Notes: generated by a model not told the origin, from the letters alone. A stretch of 64,000 bases of DNA from Phymatolithon calcareum (GCA_977006965.1 OZ345358.1:2356001-2420000), one strand, 5' to 3'; numbered from the stretch's first letter, positions 30,776 through 42,001 are shown. Numbers and translations: made by a program.

Positions 30776-30934
30776 TGTTGTGCTTGATTCGGAAGTGCAT
30801 CAAGGTATTCAGCTTGGAATGTGCCGTGGAGAGAGTCCTTTTCGCACAAGCTATATCTACATGTTTGTGGGTTGGGCCCTCTTCATGATTTTGGGATTTA
30901 TGTTGCAGTCCAACAACTCATGCCCAGACAGTTG

Positions 30935-31160
30935 AGGAGGACTCACCAAGCGGAAAGGTTTGCTTTAAGCCTGTTAAAACAGAAAACGTACCTGGAACAG
31001 GCAGAAGAATCTCGAGGAAGACAGGAGGATATTGCAGAAGTATCGAAGGACATGAACTATCTCAGTAACGAGGAGCACCTCAGCAAACCATTGAAACAAG
31101 CAGAAGAAGGTAAAGTGCCAAAGAAGCGGCGATTCGAAGATGCAATCCAAGTTAATCAAA
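30935..31160 (+). mobile_element. E-family retroposon, copy 4, N-terminal part
   Basis: It encodes THQAERFALSLL, then EESRGRQEDIAEVSKDMNYL, matching the first 75 residues of the E ORF. The conserved C-terminal block and 3' end are missing. The frame continues upstream of the E start, so this copy preserves sequence lost from copy 2. Confidence 0.7.
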
Positions 31161-31207
31161 GTCCGTAGCTTCAAACGCAAGTCGCGTGATTCGATTTGAG
31201 CTAGTTC

Positions 31208-32460
31208 CTAGTACGCTGTTGCGTAATCAACAACGTGAAAAACCGTTGCCGAGCCGCAGAACATTACGTCAACATACACCCGTTCGTTGAAGTGTAGGTG
31301 GATTCGGCTCATATCAAATTTTTTGGCTGGTGGTGGGTCACCACTTCGAATGCAGGCAGTGCATTGAGCTTGTACCTTTGCAATCTCTGCCGTCATCTGA
31401 GGTCTCCACTGTCCCGCGCGCTTTAGCAGAAGCTGAACCGAGCGTGGGTGGAGATGTGCACGTGCATTGATGCGTTTGATAGTACCCAAGGGCGCACTTT
31501 CTCCAGCAGAAACGTCCATTAGCATCGCCAGTGCAACATTCCTATGCAGTCCATGCATGCGGATACGAGCGTGACCGTCATTATTTGCAACGTACGTAGC
31601 AACCTGAATAACCCGACCGTCAACTTCGAAGCTTACCCAGTTTCCTTCGTGCGCTTCAGCGCACTTGTACACCACCAATGTGTCCTTACCGATAATTAAA
31701 GGCACATCTCCATCAACCAACAAGCAAAATACTTTGATTACGACCTCATCAGATATTCGCCTCAATGCCACTATCGTCGCAGAACGCCACGTAGTTAGTA
31801 CGTCCAATGACAGTGGCCGTGCCACCGCCCTCAATAATGGCCTCAGCATGCGGTACGGTAGCAGTAACCTTCTGTATATATTTGTCCTTCGAGAAAAATG
31901 CGAGCTTTGACAACGACGTGTCCGGTGGATCTTCCCAGCGAACCTTGGACAAAGCAGTTCCGCCAAACTTTTGGTGCCGTCCTTCTTCGAGCTCGCACTA
32001 TCTCTGGTCTTTCGAGGTGTTCCCGTCGGCTTATCTTTGCGTGATCTGCGCTCTTCGTGGATCTTATTACAAGCGGGGCTCTCACAGTAGAAATGCGTAA
32101 ACTCACAACCCAACATTTCAAATCGGGCTGTGTATCCGCCGAAGCAGAGAGTGCAGACGCTCCAATGGAGGACGAAATTTTGCTTGTTTCGTTCAAATCT
32201 TCAACGCTCTTAGCAGCAAGATCACCGTGGTCGATACTACGAAGCGCAGTGCGAACCGCTTCTAGAGTGATCAGTGGTTCCTCTTGCGCGACAGCTACTT
32301 CATCAACATCAGTGTCTGGGAAAACACATCGGTGCGATATCCCGTAGGAAAGATTGTTGTTCTTTGCGGCCTCGGTGAGCGTACTGACAACACTGCTTGT
32401 CGACGATATGGCGGTAACTAATGCCGTACTTTTACCGCCAGCGTTTTGCAGACGATTCAT
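31208..32460 (-). pseudogene. Zinc knuckle, retropepsin-like and integrase segments, frameshifted
   Basis: Three frames must be combined. The zinc knuckle reads CWGCEFTHFYCESPACNKIH near 32060-32120, across a shift. The protease segment shows IIEGGGTATVIG near 31840, where a D-T/S-G motif is expected, so the catalytic aspartate seems replaced, and later VPLIIGKDTL near 31700. The integrase starts with an H-H-C-C zinc-binding region (AHLHPRSVQ, then CTACIRSG, 31340-31470) and reaches the first catalytic-aspartate strand (VYVDVMF) before a stop at 31208. It is not functional. Confidence 0.65.
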
Positions 32461-33605
32461 GACACCATTAACGGCATCCGCGTCTGGAGCAGCAGTTGCC
32501 AGGCATCCACGGCGGCAATTGCAGCGTTAATTGCGCGAAGCACCTCCTGTGCCCTACCATCCATTTCTTCGAGTTCCACAGAGTATATTCCCAAGGACTC
32601 ATGCACGCGCCGATGCGTACGCTCCTTACTGCGGAGAGACGGTGCGTCACTGTTGGTAGATGCAATAGAGGGTGCAGCAGACGACTCATCTGTGACATCT
32701 CTCCGTGATTCAGCGCCATCGGCCCCTACATCTGAGTAGAAACTCAGTGGAAGCGACGCCGACGCTGGCCTAACCAATACAGGGGCCTGAGGCCGCCCAC
32801 TTGTGCCACTGCGGGAAGGTTGGTCCTGTTGGAAACGCATTTCTGCCTGGAGCGCAATGCTAAACTCTGGCCGAGGCAGCTTGGCATTCAAAACGCAGAG
32901 TAAGGCCAGAAGCTCCTGTATGCCAGTAGTTTTGGCAGCTCCTCCGTGCCTGTACGCATAGTGAAGGGACAATGCGCTATATAAGAACCAGTACTTGTCA
33001 TAGGTCTTATTCTTCTGATGCACCTTCTGCATCAGATCCTGCTACGCTTTAGCAGTTTGCAAGAAAGCAGACTCCCTGTCAAGGGAGTCCACGATATCGA
33101 GCACGAAGTCAACGACTTTCATGAACTCCTTGCGTGCCATATTCTTCTTCAACATTGATGGTACGTTACTCACGCACAAGCCCGCATTTCTGCGGATGTT
33201 CGTGATAACTGATATCGCTTGCTGAACTCTAATCAGCTTCCAGTTTGAATCATCGTCGTATACGTCCTGGAACGCGATCCACTCGCACACCAGCCGGCGG
33301 TACATTCGCGGGTTTGTGTTGTCGTAGAAGATGTGGACCTCCCCAGCCTTTACCGAGCCTACTCGGTCTACGACCTCCTTGTTCGCCACATGGCGATACT
33401 CTCGAAGGCCTGGGCCCATAACTATAGAATGGCCAGTCGGCTCAAAGGAGTAATCGCCGCTCTGACGAAGCAGCGACCTCGAGAATACGAAAGCGATTCT
33501 TCTATCAGCTCGTTTCTCTTGCCGCACCGCGAATGGACTAGAGGACTGCCTTCGTCTCCGGCGTGACCGTCTGCCTTTCTTGCTCGTCTTCTTCCGCAGG
33601 AGCAC
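32457..33605 (-). pseudogene. Gag-like protein of the copia-order element, one in-frame stop
   Basis: One reading frame is open across both halves, broken only by a TAG at 33042-33044. The first in-frame ATG is near 33423, and the region before it is arginine-rich and may be noncoding. The stretch after the ATG is helical and charged (WIAFQDVYDDDSNWKLIRVQ), consistent with a capsid-type domain. The part after the stop holds a serine-rich linker. The reading then shifts to another frame at about 32460. Confidence 0.6.
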
Positions 33606-33991
33606 TGGAGGATCGAATCAATTCTGATTCTTTCACAAAAGAACGTCTTTCCTTTACTCCTCCCCCCTCTTCCTTTTCTCAAGGTCCACTCTGTATCCTG
33701 CCTTTTGTACGAATAATCGCCACTACTGTAGATTGTCGTTGTGCGATATTCTGGCTTCACCCTTTCGCCACGACGCACACAACCAATCACTCTACTAGCA
33801 CAAAACAAATATCATTTCAGTAGCACAAACAAGTATGCCCAAACCACAAACTCACTGGCATCGAGCAGCATGTGATTAACACCTCACATCTCCTGCTCTG
33901 CATCTCCAATGCCCCACTGTTTCTCGTACGCAAATGCGTACAAGTTGTCAATGAGTCGCGGCTGCCGCGTTTCGCGCGCACAACTTGTCAC
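33606..33991. other. Gap upstream of the copia-order gag
   Basis: It could hold the 5' leader or LTR of the element, but I find no repeat partner elsewhere in the window to show an LTR. Confidence 0.3.
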
Positions 33992-34955
33992 TTTAGATGT
34001 GGCTCATTCCAGGCATTCCACATCTAGGCGGTCTCCTTCCATTGCCAGAAATTTAGATCGAAGTGTTTGCGAAGACTGGTTTGATTGGATATGCTTTACA
34101 GCTTCATCAAACGGCTCTCTGGTCTCCATCGCGGCGATATCTTTCCTCGTGTACTGCCATTCATGGTAGTTTCTGCTTTCGGGCACTTCATTTAAATACA
34201 TACGTTCTTTCTCCTTGTTCCTTCTCAGCATTTTAAAGGTCAAAATTTCTCGCCGATGTGAGGCCGTCTGGATCTGGCACAGGAGAGGGAGCCTGTCCGT
34301 CTTTCCTCGGGCCAATGGCCCGAATATTTGATTGAAGAATGTTGCTTCTACTTCCTTGACGGCATTTTGTACGTCTTCTGTCCAGGGCGTTAAGTGCATT
34401 GCGTACTCCCAGCGTGCCTGTACTAGCGCCTTGTACATCCGAATACACTTCTGTATACTTAGCCCTTTCTTGCACACTCCCAGTGTACGCAACTCGTACA
34501 CGGCTGCCCTTGCTTTCTTTAGTCGTTGCATCATTAGCGTATCTGTGACTCCTCCGGGGTCTAGGGATACTCCAAGGTATGTGCCCTCATGAACGTGTGT
34601 CAGAACCTTGTTCGCAAGCTTGAATGTCTTGCCCACTGTTTCCTCTGATTCGAGGACTTCGCTTTTCCCTTGTTTTGTGTTCCACGTCATCTCTCGCTCT
34701 TGTGGCCATTGGATAGCTATATCCAATAGTCCTTGCAATGCAGCGGGGGATTTCGCAGAGAGAAGAACATCGTCTGCGAAGAGGTTAGCCGGAAATTCAT
34801 GCCAGGTTTTTGATGCCCGGCTCATGCGCTCGGCGAATTCATCCATGACGATGTTGAGAGGTTTGGACTGAGTGGGGACCCTTATGGGACCCCCCTGTCC
34901 ACTAGAAACCAGTTTCTGGTCTCATCACCAATTGTTGCTACCCAGAATGGTGTTT
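33992..34955 (-). mobile_element. LINE-B fragment: reverse transcriptase palm and C-terminal part
   Basis: On the reverse strand the fragment opens with FWVATIGDETRNWF and a VP(stop)GSPLSPN box near 34885, where the usual glutamine codon is now TAA. After a shift comes NIVMDEFAERM and the intact catalytic box FADDVLL near 34780. The frame then runs 280 codons without a stop to 34004, ending in a helical C-terminal domain (HLTPWTEDVQ, LLCQIQTASHRREILTFKML). The upstream fingers and endonuclease are missing. The related copy at 38650-39545 shares the C-terminal part. Confidence 0.85.
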
Positions 34956-34959
34956 TTCA

Positions 34960-35012
34960 ATTTAGTGACACAGACGTGAAAATTAGTGACAGGGAAAATA
35001 GTTTGCCATTGT
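34960..35012. mobile_element. T element end, isolated
   Basis: It reads TTTAGTGACACAGACGTGAA, then AATTAGTGACAGGGAAAAT, nearly identical to the right end of T copy 1 at 16311-16334. No partner end is found nearby. Confidence 0.7.
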
Positions 35013-35024
35013 CAATCGGCACCA

Positions 35025-35405
35025 GTCGACAAAGCTTAGGAGTATGCAATTGTTACCCCCAGAGCGCAATATAAGCCACAGGCGCGCTGAATCAACTTGC
35101 CGCACTATGGCTCGCTGGTAACAGTTTTTCAAGATGTTCCCGTTGAATACGACCCTCTATGCAAGACCTGCTCTGTGGGAACCAAGGAGACCGTAGAGCA
35201 TCAACTCTTACGCTGTAGTGGACGGAATGTATCAAGGCGCCAGAGTATTGGTAGAGTTTTCACCAAAACGGTGGAGGAAATATGCAAGGAGAAACCGGTC
35301 GAAGTACTCAAGTTCGTGAACAATGAGGGGCTGTTTGAAAACATCGCAAAAATCTTAGAGGGAGTAGCGAAGAGAGCCCCCAAAAAAGGCGCCCAATGCT
35401 TCTGA
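35025..35405 (+). mobile_element. LINE-C fragment, C-terminal zinc knuckle
   Basis: A frame of 102 codons ends at 35405 and contains YDPLCKTCSVGTKETVEHQL, then LRC, the C-x2-C...H-x4-C knuckle that follows RNase H in LINE ORF2 proteins. Related but more damaged copies lie at 52570-52740 and 52920-53130. The first part (35025-35095) matches 51576-51660. Confidence 0.8.
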
Positions 35406-36764
35406 GGACTGCGTTGCAGCTTGGTTGGTCTACTGGTTAGCTTTTCGTTGCGAACGGAGCAGCAAAATTGGCGTTTATTGATGATGGTTGGCGAAGACGA
35501 CTACTGTAAGCAGGACTTGGCAATGCTACGCTTTTCCAGTATGGGCTCGGCCCAAGGTGCCGAGCGGGCTGAAGCACAATCAGCAGGCTTTCATGAATTG
35601 AGGCTAACAATCTTGACGGTCGCAATGTTTTTCTTCTTCAATGAGTGCTGAATTAGGACCCATTTTACGCGCAGCGACGTGTTTTAGAGACCACCGATTT
35701 TCTCTTCAATTACATCCGGAGCCGTACATATCACATTTATTGACTTGGAAATGGCTGCCTATAGTCTACAACATTCTTCTCGACTAAGCGCCTTCGTTTC
35801 CTTGGCATGTTTGGCTGCACCGACCCTTAGACGGAAGTGATTTTCTTGCGGCACAGCAGGTCTGATTCTGAAGAGTAGACAGCACATTTTCGTTCCTAGC
35901 TCAGCACGATGTGATTTTCAGGTAGTATTTGCGCTACTCCTCGCACAGAAGACAAGCCCGGCTTTACGACTCTGGCGTGAGCGAGCTGTTTCGCCTACGT
36001 TTTATAGATTTGTTCGAGCTTTTAAATCGCCCCTCAAGTTCGGTGGTTAATAAACTAGACACTAGCTGGAAGGAACGGTTGAATAAGCAGATTCAGAAGG
36101 CGCAAGGGAATTTCCCACTCTGCAATTTTAATTGAGGAACAGGGAAGATTCTCGAGCGCCTACGGAAATCGAAATGAGGCTTGAAAGGCTGAATTCGCAG
36201 CGCATCAAGCTCAGTACAGTGGTAGAATGGAACACAGCACAGTGAGTACTAGTGAAGTGCTGCGTAAAGCCGATCCCCCGAAGGCCTGTTGCATCCAGGA
36301 AACAACAAGGCGTCCGCCAATCAATGCATACGCTGCTTAACCAGAGAAGCAGCCGTACTGGCTGGAGCAGAGCAGACGTTCGTGATACTCATCCGAGGCT
36401 ACGCTGCGCGGATCAAACAGCCGAGAATTGAGCACGGGGCCGGAAGTGGAGAAGACCTGTAGCACAGAGAAACTTCTCGGTTCCATGATAAGCGGTTTGT
36501 CGCTGCCGCAAAATCGTCTAAACTGATAATGTCAACACACTTGATCGATAGGGCCCTACACGAGTACCATGCTGTGTGCCATGCGCGGCTACGATACGCT
36601 GACGGTTCAGCTGCCAAACGAGCTCAGTGTACGGATCACCGAGGAGCGAAATGTGAAACAAGAACACACAATGACGCCTCACTACCATGTGTCGTGCACG
36701 ACGAACTATACAGAAGTTCCGCAGATGAGATAGGATTATCTGAGATCCTAAGCTTTATATCCGC
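35406..36764. other. Intergenic region
   Basis: I recognise no gene or repeat. Frames at 35929-36135 and 36529-36807 are short and have no conserved features. Confidence 0.35.
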
Positions 36765-36888
36765 CCTTCCGGCGGTGCGTTTTCGTGAGCCAGACAATGG
36801 TAGGTAGCAACTAAGGGAGCCTTGCCCATATCATCGGAAGTCTGCGGGGCTTTAATATTCATTTATGAACTTGGGTTAAAAAAAGTGA
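36765..36888 (+). mobile_element. F-family retroposon, copy 2, 3' fragment
   Basis: It matches the last 120 bp of the F copies (TAGGTAGCAACTAAGGGAGC, CTTGCCCATAT, GGAAGTCTGCGGGGCTTTAA) and ends in an A-rich tail. Confidence 0.65.
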
Positions 36889-37111
36889 GTACTCGTAGCT
36901 CGTAAATTTCATACTCCCGCAATTCGCATCTGCGTTTTATCAACTCTCAGTAAATCGCTTTTTTAGAACAATTGCACAAATCGTCATTCTCGCAACGGTG
37001 ATCAGCAGTTCAGCAGGGATAGCTCTACTAGTCTGTCACGCGAATGTATTTCGCAAATCTATCTTCTCATACTCGTCTGGATTTTGTTCTTGGTGCAAAT
37101 GCAATAGAAAA

Positions 37112-37415
37112 CTCCCACCTGTGGTATAGTGGTAAAACTGCCTCCGCGCACCTGTGCGAATATCTCGCTATGATACAGGAAGGAATGATGAGGTCGTCGG
37201 TTCGAGTCCTGTCATAACCAAGAATTGAATTACGTTCCGCGAAGGGGACACGGATGTCGCCGTGTAGTGGTGTGCTGCAGTACTCGCGGGAAGCAGTTAC
37301 GTGAGTACCCAGAATGGATCCAGACCAGGAACATCTTAGAGGCCCCCTAGATGTTGAGTAACGTACACATTGTGTAGCTCAAATATCCTGCAATAAACAA
37401 ACAAACAATAGCAAA
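37112..37415 (+). mobile_element. Candidate tRNA-derived SINE
   Basis: A box A match TGGTATAGTGG (37122-37132) and a perfect box B GGTTCGAGTCC (37199-37209) lie 66 bp apart, longer than in an intron-less tRNA. The flanking bases do not pair into an acceptor stem, so it is not a functional tRNA. About 200 bp downstream it ends in TGCAATAAACAAACAAACAA, like the A-rich tails at 7229 and 52857. A weak direct repeat (CAATAG) lies on either side. Confidence 0.4.
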
Positions 37416-37701
37416 CAGATAACGGATCCTGAGATGGCTCAGAGTTCTCGATGAGGTATTGGCTTTGGTCCAGGATGCCGAAGACTGAGAACAACTGAGG
37501 ACTCCACTACCCTGTCCGACACATTATAAGGGAACGTTTTCCATCTCAGCACGGAGCCAGTGGACCCCCCTGGAACGAGTCCCACTCCACTAAATGAACA
37601 CACGGCACTTCTCGCTGGCAGTGTCGAAAGTACGGGAAATGCCAGCAGACGTTGAGAAAAAGTAATCTTTCTTTTACGCTCCAACTGTTTATACAACCAG
37701 G

Positions 37702-37898
37702 GGATATTTGATGATTTTATTTTGAGAGCTCCCAAAGCCTCACCTTGGAGTAACGGGGCAGCTCTTGCGATATTCTCTAAGCTAAAGTCCTCTGGCTACT
37801 CAACACGTTCTTGATTCGTAATTCTCTCCCTACAAGAGCTCCTGTGAGTCTCTTGCACTCAAACTCAAGTTCTGTACTCATCTTCGACGACGCTAGAG
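37702..37898 (-). mobile_element. E-family retroposon, copy 5, with 12-bp target-site duplication
   Basis: A 197-bp, strongly 5'-truncated copy. The direct repeat TATACAACCAGG flanks it (37690-37701 and 37899-37910). Its start GGATATTTGATGATTTTATT is the same 3' terminus as in copies 2 and 3. Confidence 0.9.
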
Positions 37899-37910
37899 TA
37901 TACAACCAGG

Positions 37911-38649
37911 ATGTGTGTCTATAAATCCTTGGCTTCTTCAGTTCGTTGAAGAGCCTTTGAATTCAATCCAAAGAGTCTGCACGTTGGACAGATTGCTTAC
38001 CAAGCATGCTCTACGAAACCTTGAGCAAAAATACCTCTGTTCAGCCTTGTTGTTTCTTCAACTAAGAGCTGTACCCCAGCTTACATAGCTCATCGCATAC
38101 GGATAATGCCTTTCCTTCGTGGGCTAACGCTCCAACTATGTTCCCTTCCTCACTGGCTCAAGATATAGGGGCGGGAGATGAATTCGAGAATTTCCGTGGG
38201 CACGAGATGAATGGTAAGCTTAGTGGCGTCATCATTTTGGAGCTTGCCTACCTCATCAAGGTAGCTTCCTTTCGTTCTTTTCTTAGATCTTTTTATAGTA
38301 CATAATACAATGCGGTCATCTCCAAGTAGGAGGGAAATGGACTGTGGGCAATCGACTATCGACTATCGACAATAAATCAATGAATTAAATCAAGAGCTTC
38401 TTCCCAACCTTCTCAGCACCTGAACCACGCTCACCCGGCCTGCGCCAGGGCGGGAACTGGAACTTCAAGCTCTTCAGAGTCAGTTCTCTCCAAAGCAGTT
38501 CTCGACTTATTCTGCTAACACTATTCAGCAAAAACGCGAGTTTGCTGCCCTGTCCTCCGCTGTGGACGATGCTGATTGCTATATTTGCCTACTGCATAGG
38601 TTATCGCGGCGGAGTTGTATGTGCGTCCTGTATATGCATATCGCAGGAT
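37911..38649. other. Intergenic region
   Basis: It contains a short ATCGACT triplication at about 38350-38372 and no recognisable gene. Confidence 0.35.
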
Positions 38650-39545
38650 AGAATTCTGGACATGAGGAAAGACTTTCAAAGCAGGGCGGCAAAAAAATGG
38701 GACTACTGTGTCAGCAAACATGCGAATTCAATTGTGTTAGAATGCACTGAAATGTACTGCCGTACCCCGCCGTGCGAATTTTTGGAATCTACCCGGACAG
38801 TTGCCCAAGCCGTCTACAGATCCAATGCAGTACATCTCTACTGTATCTCACACCGTGGACCTCAGAAGTACAAGAAGATATCAAAGAAATGGAAAGAACC
38901 TTCTTCTTCCAAGTATTCGGTGGTACGGCAAGTGAAAGGATCGAGCGACTCCGGCTTATGTGCAGGATCCAACCACCAAAATACAGGAGAGTAATATTTG
39001 CGTTGAGGATGGTGCTACGAGGAAATGCAAGGAAGTCGGCTATCCTATCCAAGCCAAGGGAAGAGCGAAACTTCAAAGAACAGCAGTGGGCATGTCGTGA
39101 TATTGCCGCGATGCTGCAACAAGAACAGTTCGTGGCCCCCTTCAAACATATGCAGGAAAGGAAATCTCCATGCCAACTCCGACGGATACTATTCGCAAAA
39201 GAAGGCACATGGCTCGAAGCAAGAAGAAACAGGAAAATACCGTACGACAAACCGGATGATATCCCGGCCATCCTCAGGTTTTCCAAGGTGAGACATCGAC
39301 AGCTGGCCATAGAACACGCAAGCTGTTCCCTCAAGTGAGCATGACGCTAATATCGACTACATTCGGAACGGCAGCAGAGCGCCACCTGGAGACCATACGC
39401 ATGAACCTAACAAAGTATGAACTGGACTCCGGAGAAATGTTAAGAACGGAAAAGACATCAGACTCCACACTACTCTACAGTGTCACCATAAATGACAATA
39501 TGGAGAACGACGAGTCCCTGTATTAGGGACCAGGCGATATACTAG
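38650..39545 (+). mobile_element. LINE-B fragment, C-terminal part
   Basis: The frame ending at 39338 encodes YLTPWTSEVQEDIKEMERTF and RIQPPKYRRVIFALRMVLRG, aligned with HLTPWTEDVQ and QTASHRREILTFKMLRR of the copy at 34 kb. The following frame ends with NDNMENDESLY and a stop, then the 3' tail GGGACCAGGCGATATAC. The palm with FADD is missing. Confidence 0.8.
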
Positions 39546-39549
39546 AAAG

Positions 39550-39607
39550 AACTTTTTTCTTTTTTTTTTTGAGCAAAGTTTATTTAAAAGCCCCACAGAC
39601 ATGCAAT
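39550..39607 (-). mobile_element. Very short F-family insertion with A tail
   Basis: About 58 bp: a T-rich run of about 20 on the plus strand, then AGTTTATTTAAAAGCCCCAC and AGACATG, the reverse complement of the F 3' end. The LINE-B tail at 30620-30775 lacks it, so it is an insertion. Confidence 0.7.
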
Positions 39608-39695
39608 TATGAAAAGCTGCTCCAGTACAGTCTTAGGAGCGTTTATGAGGGCTTTCAAATAAACAACTAAACAGTTGCAAAAAAAAGCATTTCTA
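39608..39695 (+). mobile_element. End of the LINE-B 3' tail, beyond the F insertion
   Basis: It matches the reverse complement of 30620-30705 (GAAAAGCTGCTCC, GTACAGTCTTAGGAG, CAACTAAACAGT). Confidence 0.7.
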
Positions 39696-39760
39696 CTATA
39701 CCTGGAGATCGTTGATCGTTCGTAGAACAGCAGTTCATAGCTGCCTGCAGGAAAGCTGTG

Positions 39761-39820
39761 CGATTGACCATCAAACCCGTCACTGCGCCATGGCGCAGTG
39801 ACGGGTTTGATCGTCAATCG
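39761..39820. repeat. 60-bp spacerless palindrome
   Basis: Left arm 39761-39790 (CGATTGACCATCAAACCCGT, then CACTGCGCCA) meets its reverse complement at CCA|TGG. 29 of 30 arm positions match. Weaker pairing (GAAAGC on both sides) continues outside. I know of no such host motif; a small fold-back element is possible. Confidence 0.95.
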
Positions 39821-40604
39821 TCTTTTGCTTTCAAGCGCTCGCGCGGGGTACGCGCGACAGTGGAGATCTCCAACTAAGATGGGACTCGCCCCATCTTTGC
39901 AGCAAGCCAATGAAAATCCGATACGTGTCACAAAAATTTTGCGGCACAAAAATTATGCAGCCCGTCGGCGGTGATGCCAGTACCGGTCCAATTGTTTTCC
40001 CCGCGACAGAAATGTGGACTTCCTAGGCATTTTCCGCCATTCGACCTCCATTGTAGCACCCGTATTTGATTACGGCGTTCATGTTTTCGCACCAAGCCGT
40101 TTATCATAAGCCGAGCGTTTTTTTGTCCATCTACACTTAGGGTTTGTACCACATGGATTCCACTGTCTATGTAATTGAATCCATCGATTCCATTTTCATC
40201 ATAATATCAATTGCAGAATAAGATCAAAAAACAATATCTTTCGGCACCGATGGCATCCCATGCATATTGTATAATTAGAAAGGGCCTAAGACAGTCGCAC
40301 TTTTGATGGTACAGGGCACAAAGATGTTTGATGGTGTGGGGCGCCGTAAAAGAATGAAGAGTAATGGCATTGCCAGCATGTAGACATGTTTTTGCCTGCC
40401 TGCATGCATGCCCACATGCAAGCAACGCCATTGTGTGCAAAACGACGATCAGCGGCTCATTGGGTCACGAGTTTAGCTGCTTGCGCGGCATGCGCGATTC
40501 CGTCGTACTGATACTATTTAAGCCCTGAGACTAATATCAATTGCAGTCATCGGAGCATTGTCTTCCCAATTTCTTCTGCGTTCCTTCCATTGTCTCTTGG
40601 CCCA
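39821..40604. other. Intergenic region upstream of the DUF7770-like gene
   Basis: No gene is recognised. Short inverted repeats in GCATGC (40400-40420) are present. Promoter elements cannot be identified by eye. Confidence 0.35.
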
Positions 40605-41144
40605 ATGGACTCGAATTGGGACACTGATGATTTTCACAATGCGGGCGCGCATCTTGCAAAGGTCGTTTCCGCTGTGCGCATCTGTGCGTACAGAAACGAT
40701 CAAAACGAAGGTGATGAAGACGGAAATCCGGCCACGAACCACTGGGCAATGTTTCTACAGACCGGTAGCAGTTCGTCGGTGCGGCTCGACATGGCGCCCG
40801 GATATGGTAGCGACGGAAGGCGGGGCAAAATCCAAATCCTCGCCAAGTCCTACACTCACACCACCAACTCAATAAAGACTTTGTCCATCAGTGTCGTCGG
40901 CGACCGCAAGGTGAGAGACATCATCAGTCTCATCAACACGAAAGGAAGGCAGCGTTACACGTTCACATCAGCCTTTGAAGGTTGTCGCTACTGGATCTAC
41001 ACCATCGTCTCAGATCTAGAAGAAGCAGGCTTTGTGGCGCCAGGTAGCAAAGGCGTGGCATGGGAGGCTTTGTGCAAGTACTGGCGCAATCCTGACGGAT
41101 CCGAAAACAGAGAAGTAGGAGAAGGCACGTTCTACTCGCAGTGA
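40605..41144 (+). CDS. DUF7770-like protein
   Basis: An intact 179-residue protein from the ATG at 40605 (upstream extension reaches only a TTG). The pattern fits the fungal DUF7770 family as I remember it: RICAYR (25-30), NHWAMFLQTG (45-54), SVRLDMAP (58-65), then GRQRYTFTSAFEGCRYWIYT (114-133), DLEEAGFVAPGS (137-148), YWRNPDG (159-165) and a GTFY end. The biochemical role of that family is not known to me. There is no signal peptide or membrane helix, so it is probably a soluble cytosolic or nuclear protein. It converges with the kinase-like gene at 42002-42907. Occurrence outside fungi would suggest transfer or contamination; only a database search can decide. Confidence 0.75.
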   Translation: MDSNWDTDDFHNAGAHLAKVVSAVRICAYRNDQNEGDEDGNPATNHWAMFLQTGSSSSVRLDMAPGYGSDGRRGKIQILAKSYTHTTNSIKTLSISVVGDRKVRDIISLINTKGRQRYTFTSAFEGCRYWIYTIVSDLEEAGFVAPGSKGVAWEALCKYWRNPDGSENREVGEGTFYSQ

Positions 41145-42001
41145 GAACGACAGACGAGTCGCCCAAGGTATGTACTCTTAGCTGTCGGAAGGCCATCGGA
41201 GGGGGTATTGGATCACTTGTTTTCTTAATTAATTGCATTGATTTGGCAAAAAATTCCAAAATCTAGATGTTTTCTTTTGTTTCTATTTTTATTTTCAGAC
41301 TGGCCCTGTACCCTTCAGGTTCTGTGCTTCGTCTCAGTAGATTGCGGGTTTCTGTTTGCCGAACTTCTCCGTCACTGGTCTGCATTTGATGGACATTTCC
41401 TGGATTGCTTGCTGTGCGAAGCCACAGGAGCGCTCACAGAACGAATACCTATAAAGTCCTGATCGCCTCTTCAGTACCGGTGCTCATCTCAAGTGCCTAT
41501 AGTGGAGGTGCTCCTCATGTGCGGACTGTACTTGTGCCGGATTCGAGTTCCGCCTCGTTAGTGTTACTGTCCTTTCTCGTTCCTCGTCGCCGCAAGATTT
41601 ACCGGCCAGTAGTCTATACATTTTCCGTCGCTTACCGTGGGCCGCGTTAGTTTGGTAAGCTTTCTGACCTCCCCATACGGGTGTCCGCTTACCTGCCCAT
41701 GGTAGGTCATCTTCAAACTAGTGCGTTGTCTCTGTTAGGTACTTAGGCTCTTCGACCAACCTCAGAAGGCGAGCGGATCGATGATCAACCAACAAGTATC
41801 ATCCATCGACTGTCTACCATCGAGTATCTACGATGGACTATCGATATCGGTCAATGACCAAGTAAACCTCTTCTTTCAACCTCACACATCTGAGCTGTCA
41901 TTGTTGGACCACGCATATCCGGCCATTCCCACGGCGGCCCCTGGCATGGCCGCTTCTACATCCGCCAGCCGAGGTCGAGGCGCGAAGCGGCGACCGCCAC
42001 G
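41145..42001. other. Region between convergent genes
   Basis: About 860 bp with the 3' ends of both neighbours. A cluster of ATCGA-type motifs lies at 41775-41850. No gene is seen. Confidence 0.35.

Larger units (their letters stand above)
31208..33605 (-). mobile_element. Copia-order LTR retrotransposon remnant (gag, protease, integrase)
   Basis: Reading on the reverse strand from 33605, a gag-like region, a CCHC-type zinc knuckle, a retropepsin-like segment and the start of an integrase follow each other. Integrase directly after protease, with no reverse transcriptase between, is the Ty1/copia order; copia elements of the GalEa type are known in red algae. The element breaks off within the integrase core at 31208. 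No LTR is visible. Confidence 0.7.

Noticed and set aside
31208-35012. A single giant element joining the copia-order and LINE-B pieces
   Set aside because: The parts belong to different element classes and are separated by sequence with no shared ends.
37122-37209. A functional tRNA gene with an intron
   Set aside because: Box A and box B are good, but the 5' and 3' flanks do not pair into an acceptor stem and the T stem has a mismatch. A SINE head is more likely.
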